A stretch of 64,000 nt of DNA, from contig DASPRY010000003.1 in NCBI GenBank assembly GCA_035624215.1, positions 1-64,000 of the forward strand, read 5' to 3'. A program made the translations under genes and the position numbers. How positions within the stretch are numbered: position 1 is the stretch's first letter; every line of letters starts with the position of its first letter. This stretch comes from JAFAGX01 sp035624215 (GTDB lineage: Bacteria; Acidobacteriota; Terriglobia; Terriglobales; Acidobacteriaceae). The notes below the pieces were generated by a model. That model saw only the letters and a list, made by a program, of their open reading frames with translations, made no database searches and had not been told where the DNA came from. Of this stretch, positions 16,475 to 25,608 are shown one piece after another.

Positions 16475-17905
16475 ATGTCTAACGAACTGCGAAATTTTCT
16501 GGCTATCCCGTATGACGAACTGGAAGAGCTGAACCTGAATGCGAAAGAGCAGCGACAAACGCGGGTTGCGCCGCAAAAAATTCAGGAAGAACGGCTGGAA
16601 TACCTGAGCGGCGAAAAGCGGATCAAGGCGGTGACGGTGTTGTTCAGCGACCTGGAAGGCCGCCTGCACATGCTGGATTACGACAAGAAGTTTCTGCTCA
16701 AGAGCTACGACAATCTTACCTTCGACGGGTCATCGATTCGCGGATTCACGGCGCAGCGGGAGAGCGACTTGCGATTGGGGATCGATTGGGCTGCTTTCTA
16801 CTGGGGCCCGGCCGATGTGTTTGGGCCGGGCAAGGTGCTGGTGTTCGGCGATGTTATCGATAAAAACGGCGAGCCCTACGCTGCCGACATTCGCGGCGTG
16901 CTGAAGGGATATGCCCAAGGCTTGCACAAGAAGCACGGTTACACGCTGAATGCGGCCAACGAGATTGAAGGCTTTCTGTTTCAAGGTCCGGACGCCGAGC
17001 GCCGCTACTACGAAACCGGCAAGTTCGAATACGTCAATACCGGCGGCTACTATCATTCGCTGCCGGGTGATCCGTTGCGAACGTTTATCGATACTGTGGC
17101 GGAAGTCCAGAGAGCGATGGGCTTCCAGAATGAGAAGGACCACCCCGAAGTGGCGCCTTCACAATTCGAAATCAATTATGGATACGGCGAAGTGGTGGCG
17201 GCAGCGGACCAGATCCAGCTTTATAAGCTGATCTGCCGGCAGGTGGCGACTAAGATGGGCTGCACGGCCTCCTTCCTGCCCAAGCCGGTAGTCGGGGTGA
17301 ACGGCAGCGGTATGCACACCAACGTTTCCGTGAGCAAGAGCGGCAAGAACCAATTTTGGGATGCGAAAGGTGAAGAGAAGCTCAGCAAGTTTGGCTGGGA
17401 GTTCGTGGACCGGCTTCTGACCCACGGCAACGACATCTGCCTGCTGCTGAACGCCAGCGTGAACGCTTACCGGAGACTGGATCCGCACTTTGAAGCGCCT
17501 AACCAGCTTAAGGCATCGCCGACGGACCGCGGCGCGATGGTGCGCATTCCGATTGGCAACGAAAGAAGCATGCGAGTGGAAGTACGCTGCGTGGCCCCGG
17601 ATGCGAACCCGTACCTGGTGATGCACTCGATATTCAAGACGGGACTTGAAGGGGAAACCGCAAAGATCAAGAACCTGCGGCAAGCGCAGCGTTATCTGCC
17701 GGACAACATTTATGCGGCCCTCGACAATTTCCGCAAAGCCGATTGGAGCACCAAGCTACTGGGCGAAGACGTGAAGAATCGTTACGCGGAATTGAAAGAG
17801 GCTTCAGCCGATCGCTGTCCAAGGCAACTGGGAACCTTTGTGAAGGCTCCCGAGGTGCAGTATCACCACGAGGTGTACAACCAGTTCTTGTGGAATCTGT
17901 TTTAG
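16475..17905 (+). CDS. glnA: Glutamine synthetase, type I
   Basis: This 476-aa enzyme makes glutamine from glutamate, ammonia and ATP. The core motifs are present: FDGSSIRGF (about 85), NEIEGFLF, GYYHSLPGDP, NGSGMHTNVS, NASVNAYRRLDPHFEAPN, and RVEVRCVAPDANPYL. The adenylylation motif (NLYDLP) of the GSI-beta subtype is absent; the matching region reads YLPDNIYAAL, so this enzyme is probably not controlled by adenylylation. AAGGAG lies 6 bases before the ATG at 16475; the longer GTG start at 16442 has no ribosome site. A strong hairpin follows at 17994. Confidence 0.94.
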   Translation: MSNELRNFLAIPYDELEELNLNAKEQRQTRVAPQKIQEERLEYLSGEKRIKAVTVLFSDLEGRLHMLDYDKKFLLKSYDNLTFDGSSIRGFTAQRESDLRLGIDWAAFYWGPADVFGPGKVLVFGDVIDKNGEPYAADIRGVLKGYAQGLHKKHGYTLNAANEIEGFLFQGPDAERRYYETGKFEYVNTGGYYHSLPGDPLRTFIDTVAEVQRAMGFQNEKDHPEVAPSQFEINYGYGEVVAAADQIQLYKLICRQVATKMGCTASFLPKPVVGVNGSGMHTNVSVSKSGKNQFWDAKGEEKLSKFGWEFVDRLLTHGNDICLLLNASVNAYRRLDPHFEAPNQLKASPTDRGAMVRIPIGNERSMRVEVRCVAPDANPYLVMHSIFKTGLEGETAKIKNLRQAQRYLPDNIYAALDNFRKADWSTKLLGEDVKNRYAELKEASADRCPRQLGTFVKAPEVQYHHEVYNQFLWNLF

Positions 17906-17993
17906 GGTATCGATCCAGGCAGGCGAAGAGAGGAGAGGAAGAACGGCAGATCCTTCGTCGCTCACACTCCTCGGGATGACAACAAGGTAAAAG

Positions 17994-18020
17994 AAAGGCC
18001 ACGCGAATCGCGTGGCCTTT
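17994..18020. terminator. Bidirectional terminator between glnA and a beta-barrel gene
   Basis: AAAGGCCACGCG-AAT-CGCGTGGCCTTT is a perfect 12-bp stem with a 3-base loop. Its A/T ends form a U-run on either strand. It lies between the convergent glnA (plus) and the beta-barrel gene (minus), so it can terminate both. Confidence 0.85.
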
Positions 18021-18035
18021 GACGTTCGGCCAGAG

Positions 18036-18899
18036 TTAGAACTTGTAGCCAAAGCCTACGGAGAGGATCGGATAGACCTTGAAGAATGACATGTCATTGT
18101 TCAGCTTGGTCTGCTGTGCGATGACATTGCTCTGAAAAGTGGCGTCAGTGGCCACGTTGTGGCAGTTGGCGCCGGTAGTATCGCAAACGTTGCCGACAAG
18201 GTTGAGCGTCGCTTTGGGCGAGCCTTGGAACATCATGCCGATTTCAACCGGGATGCTGATGTGCTTGTTTTCCCTCCGGGGTACGAGGTTGCCCCATCCC
18301 AGCAGGAAGGTGGGAGCCACGCTGTTGAAGCCGATTTTGCCGGTACCGGTAATCGGGTTTGCCGGATCGCTGATGTAGCTGGTGCCACCGAGGGTGAAGG
18401 TCTGGCTTCCTGGAACCGAAGCATTGGCCTTGATCTGGTTGCCGTTATAGAGCACCGCGCCAGGACTGAGGTGGAATCCACCGGCAAACGGGAACCAGTC
18501 AAAGTGCGTTTCAAAAGAACGGAAGTCGAGACTGGCGGCATAGTTCGTCCCATCGTTGGTGAAGCCGCGGCTGTAGCTGAAAGTGTTGAAGCCAACACGC
18601 AGATTGGTGTGATAAGTAACAGGCGTTGCAGCCTCAACTCCGGCACCCAGCGGCGACACTTTTACTCCGACGCCGACCTTGGATGCGAACATGCGCTGCG
18701 ACTGTGGAGGTGCGGGACTCTGCTCAACCACGGCCGCATCGTTAGCCGCAGGCTGGGCTATATCCGGCGCACTTCCGCTGGTGGAGTTGGCAGCTTTATC
18801 GTCGCTGGCAGACAGAGTTGGGCCTGGCTGAGCACAGCAAATTGTCGTGAGTATCGAGATGCAAAAAAACACCGCAGCAGGACTCAGGAATTTCCGCAC
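18036..18899 (-). CDS. Predicted outer-membrane beta-barrel protein
   Basis: This 287-aa protein has a signal peptide (residues 1-23, FFCISILTTICCAQ) and a disordered Ala/Ser/Pro linker (25-70). Repeated amphipathic strands with Tyr/Phe/Gly follow, and the last residue is Phe (SVGFGYKF), the usual C-terminal signal for the BAM complex. The start is GTG with GGAGG 7 bases upstream. I recognise no exact family; length and strand pattern suggest a small porin- or OmpW-like barrel. It shares a terminator with glnA. Confidence 0.75.
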   Translation of the reverse strand: MRKFLSPAAVFFCISILTTICCAQPGPTLSASDDKAANSTSGSAPDIAQPAANDAAVVEQSPAPPQSQRMFASKVGVGVKVSPLGAGVEAATPVTYHTNLRVGFNTFSYSRGFTNDGTNYAASLDFRSFETHFDWFPFAGGFHLSPGAVLYNGNQIKANASVPGSQTFTLGGTSYISDPANPITGTGKIGFNSVAPTFLLGWGNLVPRRENKHISIPVEIGMMFQGSPKATLNLVGNVCDTTGANCHNVATDATFQSNVIAQQTKLNNDMSFFKVYPILSVGFGYKF

Positions 18900-19142
18900 A
18901 CTAAACCTCCGATCAGATTGGTAGGGGATGTGGCTATCTTGCGGGCCAGGCGATTTGGGGTCAAATAACCGAAGTCTTAGGCCCCCGGCACGAACTCGCT
19001 GACACTGCTGATGGTGAGCAGCTTATCTGCCTAACGAACCATCTGGGGCTTTTAACCGTTCAACCTCAGGAAACTGCCGCAGACTGTCAAAGGGGGCGCT
19101 GCGGGTGGTGGCCTGTGATCTAATAGGGAGATTCGAAACCCC

Positions 19143-20168
19143 ATGCCGTCCACCAGCACAAGCTTACGCCGAGGTTTGAAGGGCATAGTTCGCGGTGTGC
19201 GCGGAGCGCGCGAGGCGATGCGCGCTTTGCTGGCGAGAGATCATCCTCTGCTGGCACACATTATTCCCATTCGCCGCTGCAATCTGGCATGTACGTATTG
19301 CAATGAGTACGACGATTTTTCGAAGCCAGTGCCGACCGAAACCATGCTCCGGCGCGTGGATAAGCTGGCGGAATTGGGCACCTCGGTGATCACGATCAGC
19401 GGCGGGGAGCCTTTGCTGCATCCTGATCTGGACGAGATCATCCGCGGCATTCGCAGGCGAGGCATGATCGCGGGCTTGATCACCAACGGATACCTGCTGG
19501 TGCCCGAGCGGATCCAGCGGTTGAACCGAGCCGGCCTGGAGTGGCTGCAAATCTCGATTGACAACGTCGTTCCGGACGAGGTCTCGAAAAAGAGTCTGAA
19601 GGTGCTGGATAAGAAGCTGGAAATGCTGGCGGAGTATTCGGAATTCCATGTGAACATCAACTCCGTGGTGGGCGGAGGCGTGTGCAATCCGCAGGATGCA
19701 CTGGTGATTGGGAAGCGCGCTTTGGAGCTGGGGTTCAGCTCGACCGTGGGGATTATTCACGATGGCGGTGGGCAACTGCAACCGCTTGGGCCGGAGGAAC
19801 GGCGCGTGTATCACGAGATGAAGGCGCTGGAGAAGCGAAGCTTCACACGCATCAATGCGTTTCAGGACAACATCGCGCTGGGGCGGCCAAACCAGTGGCG
19901 CTGCCGCGCAGGATCCCGCTATTTGTACATTTGTGAGGACGGGCTGGTGCATTATTGCTCGCAGCAGCGAGGATATCCTGCGATTCCGCTGGAGAACTAC
20001 ACGATTCACGATCTTCGCCGCGAATACCTGACGGAAAAATCATGCGCGCCGCATTGCACGGTTTCCTGTGTGCATCAGGTTTCGATCTTCGATTCGTGGC
20101 GCGCTCCGCAGCATCCCGCGCCCGCGCCGGTTGCGCCCGCAGCCGGGGACCTGGTGCAGATCAAGTAG
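19143..20168 (+). CDS. Radical SAM/SPASM-type protein
   Basis: This 341-aa protein has the radical SAM cluster motif CNLACTYC (about residues 47-54) and the SAM-binding glycines TISGGEPLLHP. A SPASM-like C-terminal region (CRAGSRYLYICEDGLVHYC, then CAPHCTVSC) probably binds a second Fe-S cluster. Such proteins modify peptides, proteins or small molecules. No precursor peptide gene is visible next to it. The N-terminus is rich in Arg with alternating hydrophobics and could be membrane-associated. A Pro/Ala-rich tail ends the protein. Confidence 0.85.
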   Translation: MPSTSTSLRRGLKGIVRGVRGAREAMRALLARDHPLLAHIIPIRRCNLACTYCNEYDDFSKPVPTETMLRRVDKLAELGTSVITISGGEPLLHPDLDEIIRGIRRRGMIAGLITNGYLLVPERIQRLNRAGLEWLQISIDNVVPDEVSKKSLKVLDKKLEMLAEYSEFHVNINSVVGGGVCNPQDALVIGKRALELGFSSTVGIIHDGGGQLQPLGPEERRVYHEMKALEKRSFTRINAFQDNIALGRPNQWRCRAGSRYLYICEDGLVHYCSQQRGYPAIPLENYTIHDLRREYLTEKSCAPHCTVSCVHQVSIFDSWRAPQHPAPAPVAPAAGDLVQIK

Positions 20169-20231
20169 CCGTTAGCCCCCCTTATTCAAGAAAGAGCTGC
20201 GGGCTGAGGCACGTCCCGGGCGAAGCCACGA

Positions 20232-20753
20232 TTATTTTTTCTGGGCGGTGGGCGGCAGGAGGCCGTTGAGCCGGAGGTACATTGCAGCGGCGCTGTAATG
20301 ATCAGCCCAACCGTTGGTCAGAAAAAACATGGCGGCCGCACGGGGGCCCTTGCGCCCGCCGAACAGTTCTACAGTGTCGCCAAGCTTCGAATCATCGACT
20401 TTGGCGAGCGCTGTGTCGCAGAAATCGAATGAGGCTTTGAGCGCGGCGACCAGTTTGTCCTTGCCGTCGGTCTCTTTCAGTTCTCCGGTTTTTGGTTCGG
20501 CAGAATCGCTGATTTTGGCGCACAGATGATTGTTGGATTCCGCGACGTGTATGACCAGATGGGCAAAACTCATCTGCTGCGGCGTGGGCTTAAAGTCGTA
20601 TTTATCGGCGGGCATCTCTTCCGCCGCTGCTACCAGATTCTTCTGCTGGCGGGGAAGGATTTCCTTCACTACTGAGGAAACAGGGTTCTTGGTTTCCTGG
20701 GCGAACAGGAGTGCGTAGGGGACCAGCAGCACGATCAGAGCAACTTTTTTCAT
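20232..20753 (-). CDS. Secreted DinB-like four-helix protein
   Basis: This 173-aa protein has a signal peptide (residues 1-18, ending at Ala-Gln) and a DinB/YfiT-type helix bundle. The metal His residues are in SFAHLVIHVAESNNH and in the final helix ADHYSAAAMYLRLNGLLPP. GGAGG lies just before the ATG. Most DinB proteins are cytosolic, so the signal peptide is notable, though common in acidobacteria. The substrate is unknown (some family members are thiol transferases). It is the last gene of the rpe-bamD-cytochrome run. Confidence 0.8.
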   Translation of the reverse strand: MKKVALIVLLVPYALLFAQETKNPVSSVVKEILPRQQKNLVAAAEEMPADKYDFKPTPQQMSFAHLVIHVAESNNHLCAKISDSAEPKTGELKETDGKDKLVAALKASFDFCDTALAKVDDSKLGDTVELFGGRKGPRAAAMFFLTNGWADHYSAAAMYLRLNGLLPPTAQKK

Positions 20754-20805
20754 GGTTCCTCCAGTGCGCCCAAGAATACTCCTGCCGTATCAGAGCCGGC
20801 CAGAC

Positions 20806-22086
20806 CTACTGGCTGGCAGGCTGAACATGAACCACTTTTCGGCTGGCACGCATTTCGGCCGCCAGCTCCTTGATCTCGGTTAGATCTCTTTGCATTTCGC
20901 TCCAGCCGTACCACAAAGCATAGTCAGGACTGGCATGGAAGGTCCCCTGGAAGGTGCGCATGCGGTGCTCGAGGTACATAACAAATAATTTCTGCTCGAT
21001 GACTGTGGGGGCGTCGTGAAAGGTGAGAAGGTTAGGGAAAGCATAGGGATAGTTGGCCGGCTTGGGCAAAATTCCATCCTTGTAGAGTTGCGCGACGACG
21101 CGAATGCCTTCGGCCATGAGGTGATCGGCATTACGAATCATGTCATCTCCGAATTCCAGTTGCTGTTTGGCAAAGTTAGCCGAGTGGCACTGGTTACAGG
21201 TGTTGAGCATCTTGTCGCGTTCGCGTTGCCAATCTTCCTGCGTGAGCCGGGCAAGATCGGCAGCTTTGACGGTGTTCACCAGCGCCGTAGGTTTGCCTTC
21301 GGGGTCGAGAACGCCGAGAGCTTGCAGGATGGTGGCCCGGTCCGCAGCCCATTGCTTGTCCTCGGGCAAGGGCAAGCGGACGGCAAGGAAACCCCAGGCG
21401 GTGCGCACTTCGTGATTGCCGTTCTGCATGTGACAGGTCTGGCAGGTAGGCGCGGCAGCATCAGCGGGAAGGACTTTCAGTTGTTTGAGATCCTGGCGAA
21501 CACCGTGCTTGGAAGCGGAATACATTTCCCACTGCGGATGATCGAAGCCCATGTGGCAGGTTTCACAAGCCTGCGGTTGTTTCGCTTCCTCGACCGAAAA
21601 CGTGTGGCGAGTGTGACAGGCGTCGCACTGGGCGGCGCCGAATTCGGAACCGTTGTGGCGCAGTTCGACAAGTTCGTTAGGTGTCTTGTTGCCGATCTTG
21701 TGGCAGCCGCCGCAGCCTTTCTCACCCTCGGTCATAGCCATGGGCTGCCAGTGAATGGTGGGCATGGCTTTCATGGCGGCCCAAGCAATCGCGTGCTTGC
21801 CCTTATTAAACTGCTCGACCTGAGTTTGATGGCAGGCAGCGCAGGTTTCCGGCGTGGGAATTTTTACTTTTGCAACGTCGCTGGCCGAGGTGTGCTGGTC
21901 CCCGTGGCAGGAGACGCAGGTCACCTCAAGCTGGCTGTGCTTGCTGAGCTTACAATCGGAAACGATATTGGGCGTGACTTTGCTGTGGCAATCAATGCAC
22001 TGCGAAGCAGCACTCGACTGCTGTGCAAGAGTTGAAGGAGCAACTGAGAAGAGAGCAATGAGAAGAAGCAGAGCACAGTGTTTCAC
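20806..22086 (-). CDS. Octaheme cytochrome c, hydroxylamine-oxidoreductase-like
   Basis: This 426-aa periplasmic protein has a signal peptide (residues 1-21) and eight CXXCH motifs: CIDCH, CVSCH, CAACH, CGGCH, CDACH, CETCH, CQTCH and CNQCH. The spacing and the helical C-terminal domain (MLNTCNQCHSANFAKQQLE, HRMRTFQGTFHASPDYALWYG) fit the HAO/octaheme superfamily, whose members oxidise hydroxylamine or reduce nitrite or hydroxylamine. It is shorter than true HAO, and I cannot assign the cross-linking Tyr, so the reductive kind is more likely. The start is GTG with AGGAGG upstream. No partner cytochrome or quinol oxidase gene adjoins it. Confidence 0.8.
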   Translation of the reverse strand: MKHCALLLLIALFSVAPSTLAQQSSAASQCIDCHSKVTPNIVSDCKLSKHSQLEVTCVSCHGDQHTSASDVAKVKIPTPETCAACHQTQVEQFNKGKHAIAWAAMKAMPTIHWQPMAMTEGEKGCGGCHKIGNKTPNELVELRHNGSEFGAAQCDACHTRHTFSVEEAKQPQACETCHMGFDHPQWEMYSASKHGVRQDLKQLKVLPADAAAPTCQTCHMQNGNHEVRTAWGFLAVRLPLPEDKQWAADRATILQALGVLDPEGKPTALVNTVKAADLARLTQEDWQRERDKMLNTCNQCHSANFAKQQLEFGDDMIRNADHLMAEGIRVVAQLYKDGILPKPANYPYAFPNLLTFHDAPTVIEQKLFVMYLEHRMRTFQGTFHASPDYALWYGWSEMQRDLTEIKELAAEMRASRKVVHVQPASQ

Positions 22087-22232
22087 AGGCCCTCCTGCCG
22101 CACGCCCGGAATTATCCTAGGCTTGCCCTTTGGCGGCTGTGATTTTAGTCACATTACGTGACCAAATCATCTGCTATTCGGGGCGGAGGGTGGAGGAATG
22201 TAAATCGTTCGTGTCGTGGAACTGAAACAGCC

Positions 22233-23756
22233 TCAGAACGGAACGATTTTATGGATGCCCTTCTTTTTCTTTTTCTTGCTTGAGGCGGTATCGGCGTCAT
22301 CAGTGGTCGTTTGACTGCTGGACGAAGCTGCCGAATCGGCGGCCTGGCCGCTTCCGGTTTGGGTTGCGGTGGCATTTTGCTGGTCAGAGGTCTGAATCTC
22401 ATTCACCTGTTGCGGCGGAGGCAGGGCCTGAGAGTCTGCCGCCGGCGCATTGGGCTTCAGCTCGTTGGCATCGGAAGCAGCGACGTTCGGCTTGAGTTCA
22501 TTCTGGTCATTGGTGTCGGCTGGAGGCGAGGGGTTAGCTTCAGGTGCTGCCGCCGCAGCCTCGCGAGGAGTATTGGCTGCGGAGTCGGATCGCGGCACCG
22601 GTTGATCGGCAGGCGGCGTTCCTTTTCCGATCTCGACGGCAAGAGAATTGTTATCGGTCGTGCTCTTGGCCGGAGTCATCGTGGCCTTTGCTGCCTGCTG
22701 GACCACGTCACTGGCACTGACGGGGGTTGGATCTACAAGCGTCGGCTCACCCACGTGTGCCGCATCGGCGACGCCGGGGTGCTTCTCAAAATTTCTCATC
22801 AGCTTCGACAGCGTGCTGGGGGCCTTGCGGCTGTCTTCCTCGGCTTTGTTCTGAGCTATGGCCGCCTTGGTGGGCTTGGGCACGGGCTGGTGCAGGGCGA
22901 GGAGCCGCGCCTTGGCATCGTCGGCCCGGTCCATCAGGGGATAGCGCGTCAAAATACGGGAATAGGCTTCGGCCGCCCCCTGGGTGAAGGGTTCAATCAT
23001 TCGCGCCTTGAAGGGCTCGTATATACAGTTGGGAGGCTTATTGAAGGCGACGCAGTTGGGACGGGCGCGAATCATGTTGATTTCGCCTTCGTAGGACTGT
23101 CCCAGTAGATAGAGCGCTTCGTCGGCTTTGCTGTAGAGCGGATACTTGTCCACCAGTGAGCGCAGGCGAGCGATGGCGGCGGGGTAGGATTCACGGAGAT
23201 AGTAGAAGCGGCCGACGCGATACTCACGCTCGGCAATCACTTCCTGGACCTCGCGCAAGCGCTGCTTGGCCTCGGGAACCAGCTTGCTATCCGGGAACTG
23301 ATTGATGAGCTGCCGGTACTCCTCCTCGGCGCGCATGGCGTGGGTGTAATCGCGATCCGGTTTCTCCATTTCCTGATAATGGATGTTGGCGATTTTCAGC
23401 TGCGCCTCGGCAGCCTCCGGCATGGTGGGGAAGAAAGTGATGAAGTCCTTGTATTCGATTTCGGCTTGCGCCTGCGATGCCGAACCGCCCTCGGCATACC
23501 AGGAATCGGCGATGGCCAGCTTGGCCCTGGCGATGTACTCGGAGTCGGGGTAAGTGTTGATGAGCGTTTGCAGGGTCAGCCGGGCTACGTCGAAGCGGTT
23601 GTGCTTCATCGCGTCCATGGCGCGATCGAACAGCACCTTATCGGGCTGCTTGGAATCGATGTTCGCAATCGGATTATTGACTTTCTTGTTGCTGCATGCA
23701 GACGCGAACAAGAGCATGCCCAAGACCACTACGAAAATCGGAATACGACGTGACAT
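22233..23756 (-). CDS. bamD: BamD/YfiO outer-membrane assembly lipoprotein, extended
   Basis: This 507-aa lipoprotein has a lipobox (LFASAC, Cys about 21) and TPR repeats over residues 35-260 (VLFDRAMDAMKHNRFDVA, LINTYPDSEYIARA, RRAEEEYRQLINQFPDSK), the BamD layout. BamD helps insert barrel proteins into the outer membrane. E. coli BamD has about 245 residues; here about 220 extra residues follow. They are low-complexity (Ala/Pro/Asn/Gln/Asp), with ELKPN twice (ELKPNVAASDANELKPN), and end in a Lys-rich patch (SSKKKKKKGIHKIVPF). The tail may be disordered or bind peptidoglycan; its role is unknown. It lies 66 bases downstream of rpe. Confidence 0.88.
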   Translation of the reverse strand: MSRRIPIFVVVLGMLLFASACSNKKVNNPIANIDSKQPDKVLFDRAMDAMKHNRFDVARLTLQTLINTYPDSEYIARAKLAIADSWYAEGGSASQAQAEIEYKDFITFFPTMPEAAEAQLKIANIHYQEMEKPDRDYTHAMRAEEEYRQLINQFPDSKLVPEAKQRLREVQEVIAEREYRVGRFYYLRESYPAAIARLRSLVDKYPLYSKADEALYLLGQSYEGEINMIRARPNCVAFNKPPNCIYEPFKARMIEPFTQGAAEAYSRILTRYPLMDRADDAKARLLALHQPVPKPTKAAIAQNKAEEDSRKAPSTLSKLMRNFEKHPGVADAAHVGEPTLVDPTPVSASDVVQQAAKATMTPAKSTTDNNSLAVEIGKGTPPADQPVPRSDSAANTPREAAAAAPEANPSPPADTNDQNELKPNVAASDANELKPNAPAADSQALPPPQQVNEIQTSDQQNATATQTGSGQAADSAASSSSQTTTDDADTASSKKKKKKGIHKIVPF

Positions 23757-23822
23757 GACACCTCAAAAAGCAGTCTCGAGTTTAAGGCTTCGAGTTTCAA
23801 GACCGAAACGCGAAACTTGCAA

Positions 23823-24497
23823 CTAGACCTTCAACAACGCGGCTTCGGTTGCTGCCTTCAACAAATTGCGGGCGTTAGCAGTTGGATCGCCTTTGCCGAA
23901 GACAGCGTTGCCCGCGACCAGGATTTCTGCCCCCGCCCGAACCACCTCTCCAACGGTTTCCAAGTCGATGCCGCCATCCACTTCAATACGATAGCTGAGT
24001 CGGCGGTGAGCGCGCCACTCCGCCAGCTTGCGAATCTTGTGCACCACGCCGGGGAGGAATTTCTGGGCGCCAAAGCCCGGATTGACCGACATCACCAGCA
24101 CATAGTCCACAATATCGAGCACTTCGGTTAAAGTCTCCACCGGGGTGGCCGGATTAATGACCACGCCGACCCGCGGCCCGTGGCTGCGAATCAGATGCAG
24201 AGTTCGATTCAGATGCCGGGTGGCCTCCTGGTGGACGGAAATCCAATCTGCGCCAGCTTCGGCGAAGTCGGGAATGTACTGATCGGGGTTTTCGATCATC
24301 AAGTGGCAGTCCAGAGGCAGGTCGGTCGCCTTCCGTAAAGAACGCACCACCAGAGGGCCGATGGTGATATTTGGCACGAAATGACCGTCCATGACATCGA
24401 CATGAATGACGGTGCCGCCACCCTTGGCAGCGGCCTGCACTTGCTCGGACAAGCGGCTGAAATCTGCCGACAAAATCGATGGCGCCAACTCGACCAA
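23823..24497 (-). CDS. rpe: Ribulose-phosphate 3-epimerase
   Basis: This 224-aa TIM-barrel enzyme interconverts ribulose-5-phosphate and xylulose-5-phosphate in the pentose phosphate pathway. Motifs include APSILSADF, HVDVMDGHFVPN, DCHLMIENP, VMSVNPGFGAQKF and VDGGIDLET, which contain the catalytic Asp pair and metal-binding residues. I take the TTG at 24497 as start because it gives the usual (M)VELAPSILSADF beginning and has GGGAG upstream; an extension to 24530 is possible. galU is divergent on the other side. Confidence 0.93.
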   Translation of the reverse strand: MVELAPSILSADFSRLSEQVQAAAKGGGTVIHVDVMDGHFVPNITIGPLVVRSLRKATDLPLDCHLMIENPDQYIPDFAEAGADWISVHQEATRHLNRTLHLIRSHGPRVGVVINPATPVETLTEVLDIVDYVLVMSVNPGFGAQKFLPGVVHKIRKLAEWRAHRRLSYRIEVDGGIDLETVGEVVRAGAEILVAGNAVFGKGDPTANARNLLKAATEAALLKV

Positions 24498-24650
24498 CCT
24501 GGGCTCCCGGGAAGAGGATCTGAACAGCAAAATTCTAACATGCAGTTTCGGGGGCGGGCAGTAATCGTGCTCCCCCGATTGGTCATTCGTTCAGGCTAAC
24601 AGGTACAATTTTCAGTCGGCTTGGAGCGCCGGCAGGCATTCTAGACCCTT

Positions 24651-25532
24651 ATGACCATGCGAGTCCGCAAAGCTGTATTTCCTGCCGCAGGGCTGGGCAC
24701 GCGTTTCTTGCCCGTCACCAAAGCTCAACCCAAGGAGATGTTGCCGCTGGTAGATAAGCCCATTATTCAGTATGGCGTAGAAGAGGCTTTAGCAGCGGGT
24801 TGTGACCAGATCATCATCGTCACCGGCCGGGGGAAGCAAGCCATTGAGGATCATTTTGACGTGAGTTACGAGCTGGAGCGAATGCTGCAAGATCGGGGGA
24901 AAACCGATCTTCTGCAAATTGTCCGGCGGATTTCTGATTTGATCTACGTTGCTTATGTCCGCCAGAAGGAAGCGCTCGGACTCGGTCATGCCGTGCTTAC
25001 GGCGCGAGAATTGGTGGGAAACGAGCCTTTCGCGGTGCTGCTCGCCGACGACGTGATCGACGCCAACCCTCCCTGCCTGAAGCAGATGATCAGCGTATTT
25101 GAAAAAATGCAGTGCTCCGTTCTGGCCACTCAGATTGTCGAAGGCAAGGCGATCTCCGCTTACGGTGTGCTCGACGTAAAACCGGTGCCCGATCAATTTG
25201 GAGGGCGTTTGTATGAAATTCGCAATATGGTGGAAAAGCCGCGGCTGGAAGAGGCCCCATCGAACCTGGCCATCATCGGACGTTACATCTTGACGCCAGC
25301 AGTTTTCGAAACGCTGTCGCAGATTCAAGCCGGCGCCGGAGGTGAGCTCCAACTCACGGACGGCATGAAGCTGCTTTTAAAACGCGAGAAGATGTATGCC
25401 TATGTGTATGAAGGCAAGCGGCACGACACCGGTGACAAGCTAGGGTTTCTCAAAGCCACTGTGGAGTTTGCCTTGAAGCGCCCAGACCTGGGCGAGCCGT
25501 TCCGGGAGTATTTAAAGAGTCTGAAGCTGTAG
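24651..25532 (+). CDS. galU: UTP-glucose-1-phosphate uridylyltransferase
   Basis: This 293-aa enzyme makes UDP-glucose for cell-surface sugars and glycogen-type polymers. The nucleotidyltransferase signature is clear: VFPAAGLGTRFLPVTKAQPKEMLP, then DKPIIQYGVEEA, LGLGHAVL and LLADDVID. Length matches bacterial GalU. Either ATG (24651 or 24657) could start it; the second gives MRVRKAVFPAAG. It stands alone between divergent rpe and convergent purE. Confidence 0.95.
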   Translation: MTMRVRKAVFPAAGLGTRFLPVTKAQPKEMLPLVDKPIIQYGVEEALAAGCDQIIIVTGRGKQAIEDHFDVSYELERMLQDRGKTDLLQIVRRISDLIYVAYVRQKEALGLGHAVLTARELVGNEPFAVLLADDVIDANPPCLKQMISVFEKMQCSVLATQIVEGKAISAYGVLDVKPVPDQFGGRLYEIRNMVEKPRLEEAPSNLAIIGRYILTPAVFETLSQIQAGAGGELQLTDGMKLLLKREKMYAYVYEGKRHDTGDKLGFLKATVEFALKRPDLGEPFREYLKSLKL

Positions 25533-25608
25533 CGCGCCCGGATGAAGTTCTCCTCAATCTTGGCCTGTTGGCGGCTGGTACTTAGGCAGGCAAAACTTCG
25601 GTGGAAAG

